DNA from: Streptomyces cinnabarinus
Lineage (GTDB): Bacteria; Actinomycetota; Actinomycetes; Streptomycetales; Streptomycetaceae
DNA: 64,000 bases
Reading direction: 5' to 3'
Assembly: GCF_027270315.1 (NCBI RefSeq)
Contig: NZ_CP114413.1
Coordinates: 7,130,001 to 7,194,000, forward strand
Below are positions 40,380 through 49,300 of this stretch, one piece after another. A model generated the notes under the pieces. It saw only the letters and a list, made by a program, of their open reading frames with translations. It was not told the origin of the DNA and made no database searches. A program made the translations under genes and the position numbers. Within the stretch, counting starts at the first letter, position 1. Each line of letters begins with the position of its first letter.

Positions 40380-43300
40380 GTGTCGGGGGATTACGACGTC
40401 TTGCTTGAAGTCCTGAACTTCAGCAAGGACGAAAACGGACCGCGATGGCGGTGGCGGATCAGCGGTGGGGGCGGGTCGGGGGAACGGCATGAGTCCCAAG
40501 TCGATCTGAAAGCGAGTGCGGAGAGTCACCTCGAGAACTACGACTTCCTCACCGACCTGCACAAGTTCATGTGGCACAGGCGGCTCGACGAGGCCGGGGA
40601 GGCCAACACACTGCGACGACTGGGCCATTGGCTGCGCACCTCGGTGCTCACCCAGGAGATCTGGGACAGGCTGCCGCTGGGGCGGCCCTCGACGGTACTG
40701 ATCCGGCTGGATCCGGACGGCCCGGAACGGGAGGTGCTCGGCTACCCGCTCCTCCTCGCAGCGGACGCCCACGGCTCCCTCGTGGACCGCGGACTCACCT
40801 TCGTCCACGACGTGGCGGCGAAGGGCTCGTCCAGGGTCGAACCGGCCCGCCGGGCGGAGGCCGACGCCCCGCTGCATCTCGTGGGGGTCTTCAACCGCAC
40901 CATGGCCGGTGAGCCGTTGGACCTGCATGCCGAGCAGTCACAGGTGTTCGCCAAGGTGCGGGACATCGCCGCCGACGGCAGCGGCCTGGACATCACGACG
41001 CGAACGCTCTCGTACCATGTGACACACGATCAGCTCAAGGATCAGGTGCAGAGCGCCAAGCGCTCCGACAGCCGGCGGGACTCGGGTCGCTGGCAGATGA
41101 TCCTTCACCTGGCCGATCGCGGAGTTGCCGGCAGTTGGTCGGCGGTCTCCCGCACCGGTGCGGCCGGCACGAAGTCACCCTTGAGCGCCCGAGAGCTGGT
41201 CAAAATGCTGGCGACCGGGGGCAACGACCAGCGTCTGCGGCTCGCCGTGATCACCACGAGGCCGGCCAGCAGTCCCTCGATCGCGGACCAGTTGGAGATG
41301 TTCCGCGTACCCTCGCACCTCGCGCTGGAACCCCGGACGTCGGTGAGCCCCGGGCCGGACGGCGACGGTCTGGCCGTGGAGCTGGCCCGGAGCCTCGGCT
41401 GCGCCGTACTGGCCTTCCGGCACCGGATCGGCGACCAGGCCGCGGTCGCCTTCATCACCAAGGTGTACGACTATCTGCTCACGCAGGGCTTGACCCTGCC
41501 CCGTGCGGTGGGCGCGGCGCTGGCCGAGTGCCGGACGCTGAAGACGCTCGACCTCGCCGCACCCGTGATCTACGGCGCCGACGCCTGCGGGCTGGTCGTG
41601 GAGCCTCCGCCGCTCCGCAGCCCCGATCCGCCGACGCTCAAGCACCCCGCGTGCAGCCTCATCGGCCATCACGACCCGATGTGGAAGGCCAGCGAGATCT
41701 TCGCCCGGATAGGCGGCAGCGAGGCCAACGGCGCCGTCCTGCACGGTATGACCGGTGTCGGCAAGGAGGCCTGTGCTCGCGAGCTGATCGGCCAGTACGT
41801 CCACCGCTACCGGCACGTCGTGGAGTACCCGCCCGAGGGAAGACAGATGGAGGCCGAGCCCTGGGAAGCTCTGTGTGGGTTCGTCGGCGTCTTGCTGGAG
41901 CAGTCCGCTTTACGCCAGGCGTTCGAGATCCGCGAGGAGCGCGTGCCCACGCAGAAGCAGCTGGGGGACTTCCTCGCCGACGACACTGCCTTCGAGCGGT
42001 TGTGCAACGACATCGACGAACGCCTGACGAACAACAACACCGAGTACTTCCTGTTCTTCCTGCGCGACGTGGGAAACCTGATCGCGCAAACGCCCCGGGA
42101 GCTGGGGACGCCCTCCGCCAACGGCCACGACCCCGCCGCGGTCGGCCCCTGGCTCGACCCGCACTGGCAGCGGTTGATCAACGCGATGACCGCTCACCGG
42201 GCGCCCGGAACCCGGCTGTTGATCACCAGCCCGCTACCGCTCCACCTCGACCAGCGCCGGATGCCCGATGTTCCCGTCCCCCTCCTGTCCCCGGCCGAGG
42301 CGTTCCTGTACGCCCAGAGCCTCCCTGACCTCGGCGGCATCATCAGCGCGGCCTCCCGGGACGTGGCCGGCGAGGACCAGCGCAAGCTCGTGCACATCGT
42401 GCTCGCGCGCGCCGAGGGACATCCCGGTCTGCTGCGCTTCGCCGACAAAGTGGCGTCGGAGCCCGACGGCACGGAACGGCTGCAACGCCTGGCGACCGTG
42501 GACGGCGATGCGTTGGGGCAGGACACCGCCGAGCCGATTCCCGACGACTGGCGGCTGATCGAGGAGTGGGCGGTAGGCGCGCTGCGGTGCATCCCGCGCC
42601 GTGATCCACGCCATCTGTTGCTCCTCGCCCTGTCCTGGCTCAGCTCCCGGCACCGGGTGCTGCATCCGGACGACGACTGCGCGCCGGGCCTGCTCGCCGA
42701 GGTGTGGGCGGGGCTGCGCGGCCATCGGCAGCGCCTCGTCGGCCAGGTCCCGGATCCGGAGGGCACCGAGGGTGAAGTGTCTTCGGCGAGCGAGGAGAAG
42801 GACGAACTCCGCCGCCTGCTGGAGTCCTTGGCCGATGACTGCCTGGTCGACTGTCTGCTGCCGACGGACGGGATGCACGTGAAGGTACGGATGCAACCCG
42901 CAGTCGCCACGGCGGTACGGCGTCACCACGAGACCTGGCTCGACACGGACGGCTCGCTGCGGGCCGAGGTGGACCGCATCGCCATCCGGCACACCGCCGG
43001 CCGGGTGAAGGTGGCTCTCAGGCACCGGACCCACGGCAGAACGGCCGACGTGCAGCGGCTCATACCCGAGGCGATGCCTTACCTGGAGCGCGCAAGCGAC
43101 TGGGAGACATGGCTGCACTTCGTCGCGGTCCGTATGACCCGGCCGCGCAGAGGCCCCCGCGGCCTGGACGACACGGTGCGCAAACTGGAGCGAGTCACCG
43201 CCGATATAAGAGACAAGGGTTCGGACCAGTTCAAGATGGCCCACCGCCTGGGCAGTGTGTTCAAGGCCATCGACGAGGGCGAGCGTCCCGGTCTGTCCGT

Positions 43301-44432
43301 GCTCCTTGGGAAGGGGCCCGGTGACCCCGTCGTGGACGACTCACCCCTGGCCATGGCCATGAGTGTCGGGATCCTCAGCGGACTCAGGGACACCGGCAGG
43401 CTGAGCTTGGCCCGGGAAGTCGCCCTCGACTACCTCAAATTCTGCGACTCGGGCACCAGAGCCAGCCTCGTGGCCGACGCGGTCGAGGTCGAGTTGCTGC
43501 GGGTGATGGTCGACGAGGGAAAACTGTCCGACGCGCTGAACCGCATCCCGCTCGCCTTCGAGTCGCTGGCCGACGTCCGTTTCCGCGACGCGGTTCACAG
43601 CCGCTGGGCCGACGGAGAGATCCTGCGCAAGAAGCTGTTCACCATACGTCGCGACACCCACATACAGCTGGCCGAGGCCGCGGCGGACGGGACTGCGTAC
43701 ACGCGCCATCTCCGGCTGGCCCGTGCCGACCATGAACGACTCGGCCAGTACCTGGTCCTGGAGGGCCCCGACACCATCGAGGAGCATCTGCACACCGTGG
43801 AGGGGTGCTTGCTGGCTTTGGATGTCCGACTGAGCGGAGACCGGGACGAGTTGGAGAAGTACGACGACGAACTGGTCAGCTGTCTGCGGGTGGTCGAACA
43901 TTCCGGGGACGTCATCGTCCAGGCCATGACGGACGCGGCCCGCGCCCGGATCAAGCGGGAGCAGGCCGCCCGGGCGATCGAGCTGAACGGAGAACGGGCG
44001 GGGCACTCCGCCATGCAGGCGGCCAGGGACTACGAACTGAAGGCGCTCAGACTGCTCTACGCCCAGGGCACGCCCATGGACATAGGCGCCTGCCATCGAC
44101 GTATAGGCGACGACCAACTTGCCTGCGAACACGAGAGCTTGAAGCGCAGCACGCCCGCGCATCACATGTACGCGGCCCTGCTGGGCCGGCTCACCGGAGC
44201 ACACGTCCTGAGGCAGCGGGACTCGGACAGTGCGCGGTGGCGGCGCGACCGCTCGGAGCGTGGGGTGCTCCCGGCCACCGTGGAGGAGCTGTGCGGGCGC
44301 GTTCGTGAAGTCCTTTTCGCAAAAGGGAAAGAGTCGGTGCCCGGCGCGTTGGATCCGGAAGGAGTGCTGCGCAAACTCGCCGACGACGGTCAGGTGGAGC
44401 GGGCGTTCAGGGGTCTTTCAGCGGAGTCGTAG
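40380..44432 (+). CDS. Large pseudo-CHAT / STAND NTPase with helical repeats
   Basis: 1350 residues from GTG with AGGGGG nine bases upstream. The N-terminal 400 residues follow the CHAT plan, but the catalytic positions are lost: MILHLADRGVAG has Arg247 where His belongs, and LAVITTRPASS has Arg294 where Cys belongs. An apparently intact P-loop follows (AVLHGMTGVGKEACARELIG, Lys462), then a Walker B-like FLFFLRDVG and a LLITSPLPL sensor strand, so the NTPase part looks active. The C-terminal 600 residues are helical and repeat-like, probably a sensor or scaffold. Codon 511 (41910-41912) is TTA, implying bldA dependence. Confidence 0.78.
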   Translation: MSGDYDVLLEVLNFSKDENGPRWRWRISGGGGSGERHESQVDLKASAESHLENYDFLTDLHKFMWHRRLDEAGEANTLRRLGHWLRTSVLTQEIWDRLPLGRPSTVLIRLDPDGPEREVLGYPLLLAADAHGSLVDRGLTFVHDVAAKGSSRVEPARRAEADAPLHLVGVFNRTMAGEPLDLHAEQSQVFAKVRDIAADGSGLDITTRTLSYHVTHDQLKDQVQSAKRSDSRRDSGRWQMILHLADRGVAGSWSAVSRTGAAGTKSPLSARELVKMLATGGNDQRLRLAVITTRPASSPSIADQLEMFRVPSHLALEPRTSVSPGPDGDGLAVELARSLGCAVLAFRHRIGDQAAVAFITKVYDYLLTQGLTLPRAVGAALAECRTLKTLDLAAPVIYGADACGLVVEPPPLRSPDPPTLKHPACSLIGHHDPMWKASEIFARIGGSEANGAVLHGMTGVGKEACARELIGQYVHRYRHVVEYPPEGRQMEAEPWEALCGFVGVLLEQSALRQAFEIREERVPTQKQLGDFLADDTAFERLCNDIDERLTNNNTEYFLFFLRDVGNLIAQTPRELGTPSANGHDPAAVGPWLDPHWQRLINAMTAHRAPGTRLLITSPLPLHLDQRRMPDVPVPLLSPAEAFLYAQSLPDLGGIISAASRDVAGEDQRKLVHIVLARAEGHPGLLRFADKVASEPDGTERLQRLATVDGDALGQDTAEPIPDDWRLIEEWAVGALRCIPRRDPRHLLLLALSWLSSRHRVLHPDDDCAPGLLAEVWAGLRGHRQRLVGQVPDPEGTEGEVSSASEEKDELRRLLESLADDCLVDCLLPTDGMHVKVRMQPAVATAVRRHHETWLDTDGSLRAEVDRIAIRHTAGRVKVALRHRTHGRTADVQRLIPEAMPYLERASDWETWLHFVAVRMTRPRRGPRGLDDTVRKLERVTADIRDKGSDQFKMAHRLGSVFKAIDEGERPGLSVLLGKGPGDPVVDDSPLAMAMSVGILSGLRDTGRLSLAREVALDYLKFCDSGTRASLVADAVEVELLRVMVDEGKLSDALNRIPLAFESLADVRFRDAVHSRWADGEILRKKLFTIRRDTHIQLAEAAADGTAYTRHLRLARADHERLGQYLVLEGPDTIEEHLHTVEGCLLALDVRLSGDRDELEKYDDELVSCLRVVEHSGDVIVQAMTDAARARIKREQAARAIELNGERAGHSAMQAARDYELKALRLLYAQGTPMDIGACHRRIGDDQLACEHESLKRSTPAHHMYAALLGRLTGAHVLRQRDSDSARWRRDRSERGVLPATVEELCGRVREVLFAKGKESVPGALDPEGVLRKLADDGQVERAFRGLSAES

Positions 44433-44472
44433 GTTCCACCGATAAAGTGCGCGGATTGTGGGGGGTGGGTGA

Positions 44473-46335
44473 ATGACGCACGTCGTCCACCTGAGGATCA
44501 AAGCTGCCGGAGAGACCGCTTCGGTGGCCTATTCCGTCGAGAGGTCGTTTGTCCGGGAGAGCGGTGTTGAACACAAAGAGCCGAAGGATATCGACATGCC
44601 ACTGGCCCTGACGGATCCTGGCGGGCCTCAGGCCCTGTGGGAGTCGGTGCGGGAGCTGGTGGCGGAGGACCTGGGCGAGGGGGAGGATCCCGGCTCGTTG
44701 ATGCTGCGTCTGCATGAGCCGGAGCTGCGCGCGGTGGACTGGGAGGCTCTGGCGCGGGAGACGGCGCTCGCGGAGGATCGGGCCGTGCCCAGGGTGCTGC
44801 GCACCACTGCCGGCCCTGGCAGTTTTCAATCGGGTGGGCCGTTGTCGTTCGGTGATCTCCCGGTGCGGGTACTCGTAGTGGGGGTGGATTCCCACGTGGA
44901 ACGGGGGGCGGCGGACGATCCTCCGTGGCACGAGGACGTCGCTGTGCATGACGCGGTTCACGCGCACGCCGAACGGTGGGAGGTCGACGTGCTCCCAGGG
45001 CCAGTGAGCCACAGCGTGCTTGCCGAGACCGTGAAGGCCAGCAAACCCCAAGTGCTCCACCTGGCCGGCAGCGCCGCGCGAACACTCTTCAAAGAAGGGG
45101 CGCACGAACTCGGCGGGCTCAATCTCTCCCCCGTCCGGCTGGTGGTCTCCAGCAACGACGAGGCTCGTGACGAGGCGCACCGGCTGCTGGAGCCCTATGC
45201 GCGGGCAGATGCCCTGACACCTGTACCCGCCGTGATATCGCTGACACCGGCACCGGAGTCGGACCCCGAGCACGATCTGTGCGCGTCACTGACCAGGCTG
45301 TACGGCGCGCTGATCGACGGCGAGAGCCTCGATGTGGCTGTCCGGTCCGCCACGAAGGACGACTCGTCGGTATCCGCTGCCGTGACCGTCAACTGCCGAC
45401 CTGATCTGGTGTTGCCGAAGGCCTCCGCACCCCCGCCGCCGTCGCCGGCCGATCTGTACGGAAGCCTGGAGCGGGCCACCGACCGGGTCGGTCAGCGCAG
45501 GACGGCGCTGGAACAGATGGAGTCGGGGGCCGACGTCAGTCAACTGATCGTGCTCTCCGGCGGCGAGCCGGACGACAAGATGGGCACCACCTGGTTCCTC
45601 CTGTCCACCATGCGTGTCTGGGAGGAGCGGCCGGGGGCCCGCGCCCTCTACCTGGACTTCGGTCGCCTTGGCAGTACCAAACCACCCAGGGCGGCACAGG
45701 ACATGCCACAGGCCGACGACGTCGTCCTGGAGACGGTGGCCCTGCTGACCGAGGGCGTGCGCACGCACAGCGATCGCCAGGGCGGCTGGCACATCGACGG
45801 CGAGCTTGCCGATGTGGAGGCACTGGTCGCACGGGAGCGCCTCAACGTCCAGGGCGACGGCGGCTATCACACCGGGGTCAGTCCCGTCCGGGACGAACTG
45901 GTCGGCGCCGCGATGGAACTGCTGGTCAAGGCCGCACCGCCCGACACTCACCTCGTACTGGCTCTCGACCACTTCGTGGAGAACGAGAAGGTGCGCCCCG
46001 TAGCCCGGTATCTGGTGAAGAAGCTGTTCAAACCCGCATTGCACAGCCACAGTGCCATCACCGTCGTGGCGACCGCCAGGAACCCGCACCACGATCGGAC
46101 CGACGACCTGCTCGCCGGGTTCGTGGTGGAGCGCAACGACGTCACGCTCCAGCGCTGGTCGGCACATCATGGCGGTCCGCTTTTGCGGGAATTGGGTACA
46201 CGAATGGGTTACGACTGGCACGACATGCCCGAGTGGCGCGCGTTGGTCAGAGAGAAACTCGGCACGATTGCGGAAGACTTCGGCCCGCAGCTCCTGAAGG
46301 ACGTGTGCGATACCGCACTGGCCAGGCTCGGCTGA
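44473..46335 (+). CDS. Pseudo-CHAT protein with degenerate P-loop
   Basis: 620 residues, starting 40 bases after the previous stop. The N-terminal part (1-310) again follows the CHAT plan (ELRAVDWEALARETALAEDR), yet the His position in KPQVLHLAGSAARTL is Ser200 and the Cys position in VRLVVSSNDEA is Ser/Asn. The second half is NTPase-like: LIVLSGGEPDDKMGTTWFLL lacks the GKT/S lysine, while THLVLALDHFVENEK resembles Walker B and AITVVATARNPHHD a sensor strand. Both enzymatic centres therefore seem lost, suggesting an adaptor or decoy for the active partners. Confidence 0.72.
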   Translation: MTHVVHLRIKAAGETASVAYSVERSFVRESGVEHKEPKDIDMPLALTDPGGPQALWESVRELVAEDLGEGEDPGSLMLRLHEPELRAVDWEALARETALAEDRAVPRVLRTTAGPGSFQSGGPLSFGDLPVRVLVVGVDSHVERGAADDPPWHEDVAVHDAVHAHAERWEVDVLPGPVSHSVLAETVKASKPQVLHLAGSAARTLFKEGAHELGGLNLSPVRLVVSSNDEARDEAHRLLEPYARADALTPVPAVISLTPAPESDPEHDLCASLTRLYGALIDGESLDVAVRSATKDDSSVSAAVTVNCRPDLVLPKASAPPPPSPADLYGSLERATDRVGQRRTALEQMESGADVSQLIVLSGGEPDDKMGTTWFLLSTMRVWEERPGARALYLDFGRLGSTKPPRAAQDMPQADDVVLETVALLTEGVRTHSDRQGGWHIDGELADVEALVARERLNVQGDGGYHTGVSPVRDELVGAAMELLVKAAPPDTHLVLALDHFVENEKVRPVARYLVKKLFKPALHSHSAITVVATARNPHHDRTDDLLAGFVVERNDVTLQRWSAHHGGPLLRELGTRMGYDWHDMPEWRALVREKLGTIAEDFGPQLLKDVCDTALARLG

Positions 46336-46360
46336 GGCGAAGAAGGGGGGCGAAGGGCGA

Positions 46361-49300
46361 ATGGAACGGACAGAACGTGTCCCCGGCGCCGGGAACGACG
46401 ACTACGACCAGGCGTTCCGACACTTCAGTGACTCGCGGGAACGCAAGCCGGTGCGTTACGAGGTTCTCAAGCGTTGCAGCCTCATGACGTGCCTCAACGA
46501 ACCCGTCTTCGCCGTCGCCGCCGACGGTCTGGACTACTCCTTCGACGAGATGCGGCGGGTACTCGCCGCGTATCCCGCCGAAGCCGGGTGGTATCAGCTC
46601 AACGGCGTGATCCGCAAAGGTGCCTGGGCCGCCTGGTGGAAGGACGACCGGGAGGCCTTCACGGCCGAGGGACTGCCGGCCGCGATGGCCGAGACGGCCG
46701 CCCGGCTGGCCTCTCATCTGACCCGCGCCGACGGAAACACCGCCATGGTCGAGCGGTTGCGGCTGCTGGTGCTCGCCGGCCGACACCGGGAGGCGGGCGA
46801 GGAGTTTGACAAGTGGTACCCGGCGTTCGAGAACGTCGCCGACTTCGCCGTGTGCCGAAAACTCGCGGAAGCCGTGGCTCCGGACGATCTGCGCAGATTC
46901 GCTGCGGACGCCCTCGATTCCGACCTGGTGCGCCGCCGCGAGCGGGCGGAACGCCGATTGGAGATGAGCCGAGGGCTGCACGAGTACTTCGAACAGACCA
47001 GGCACTATGTCTCGCGCCGTGATGTCGAGGGGATCCTGGAGTCGGCGGTCCACGGCACGGTGCCCCCGCCGCTCGGCGTGGTCCCGGACGGCATCCCGCC
47101 CGGACCGCCCCGCGTCATTCACATGCACGCCACCGGCGGCATGGGCAAGAGCACCCAACTCGCCTGGCTGGTCTCGCGGTTCGGGATCCAACAGCACCCG
47201 CCCGTGATCTCCGCCGTCCTGGACGCGCAGACCATGGTGTCCCAGCGTCTGCTCGACTTACCGGAACTCCTGCTGGTCAACGCCGCCGAGCGGTTCCTGG
47301 AGCAGGCGCAGGTGCTCGACCGCGGGGACACGGTTCGGCGCATGGACGCCTTCCTCAGGAGCTATGGGCACCGCCGCCGGGATCTGGATCATGAATTCGA
47401 TCCGCCGGGCAACACACCTCTTCAGCGTTGGAACGCCGTCCCGCTGCCGACGTGCATCGTCTCCGAGTTCGCCGACGCCCTGAACGATATCGCCGACGAC
47501 GCACCCGTCCTGTTCTGTCTGGACACCACTGACGAACTGTTGCAGGCCCCCGAGGAGGAGTTGGCCGCGCTACTGCGGATGCTCAGCAAACTCGTCCGTC
47601 AAGTGCCCTGGCTGCGTGTGGTGCTCTCGGGGCGGGCCGACGTCACCGAGCAGGAGGTCTTCCGCACGGCCTTCCGAGACGTACCGTGGCGTGCTCTCGG
47701 GCTCCAGCCGTTCACGGCCCGCGAGGCGCAGATCTATCTCCGGCTGCGTGGCGTCGCCGCCGGTCAGGCGGAGCGGATAGTCGCTGTCTGCGCGCAGGAC
47801 ATCGAGGGCTCACCGGCCTTCAATCCGCTCGTCCTCGCGCTGCTGGCCGGTTCCCCGGACAAGCTGCCGACCGCGGGCGACTCGCTGTATCTGTTCGTCG
47901 TCGACCGGGAACTGAGCTACATCAAGGACGATTACACCCGTAACGCCCTCAAGTACTGCGCGGTCGCCCGCCATCCCACCTACGAGTACTTCCTGAAGGT
48001 CCTCGTACCCTTGCTGTCCGCGGACAGCAACCGGCCCGGAACAGCCGCAGCGGACGAACCAGAGGATCCGAGGGATCTGTGGGACCGGTTGATCGGCTAT
48101 GCCAGGCGCTCGGCGTGGATCAGGGCCAAGGACACACGGCTGGACGTGCACGTCAACGTGCGGCGCGAACTGCGCCGGACGATGCGCTCCGAGGAGAAGC
48201 CGGCCTGGCGCCAGTTCCACCGGGACGCCGCCCGTCGCTGCGCCGACCTCGCCCAACAAGCGGGCAGCGCCGAGGAGACGGCGGGCTGGGTCGCCGAGCA
48301 GGTTTACCACCAGCTCCACTCCGCCGTGGACCGGCACAGCGACCGCGACGCGTTCCTCGACGGCGTCGCGCAGACCTGGCACCGGCAGATCGCGCTGGCC
48401 TGGCAGCGCGGCGACTTCGCGACCGTGATCGACCTCGCCGACCGGCTGCTCAGCGCCGACCTGGAGAGCCCGGAGAGCGAACGCGACGGACTCGGCCTGC
48501 CCGATCCCCGGGTCATGCCGTTGCAGCTCTGGTACGACATCGCACTGGAACGTGCCTATGGCGAGCTGCACGCCGTGCTGTACGGCGGCAGGCCCGGCTG
48601 GTTCGATGTGGAGCGATATCTGAAGCTGGTGGCACGCCGCACCGATATGACCTGCCCGGACCGGCCGCCCGTCCGGCAGGACCGGCTGCGGGTCGATGTC
48701 ATCACCGCTGCCCTGCGGTTGCACGAGGAACTGCGTGAGGGACTGGCCCCCGTACGCGAGGCGTACGCGTTGCTGAAAAGCCTGCTGGAGAAGACGCGGC
48801 AGGCCGACGACGGTCCCGCCCACGCCCTGCGAGATCTGTGGATCGCCGATGCCCGCCTGCTGCTGGCCAGTTGCCAGGTCAGGATCGGACGCACCCAGGA
48901 GCAGGCCCACTTCAGCCATGCCGAGGCGGACCGCGCCTTCACTGCCATGTTCGACGCGGCAGTCTCGGGCGAGGCTCCCCAGGCCCGGCTCGTGGCTCGC
49001 TACGCCATGCAGGACTGGGATCTGGTGGACCGTCCCGATCTGGTACGGGCCTGGCAACGGCGGCTGGAGACGATTCCGGCCCCCGTGGAGGACTGGGTGC
49101 GGCTCGCGGCTGCCGAGGCGGAGCTGCGTTCCGGGCTGCCGCTGACGGCCGAACCCTCCATCCGTTCCGGATTCAGCCGCGACGCACTGCGAGCGGATCT
49201 TCTCCAGGCCAGGTCGCAACTGCTCGTGGGCGAAGCCGAGGAGGCCGAGCGGCTGCTACGGGAGGTCACCCTGCCCGCCGTGTCGGGGCAGGTGGAGCCG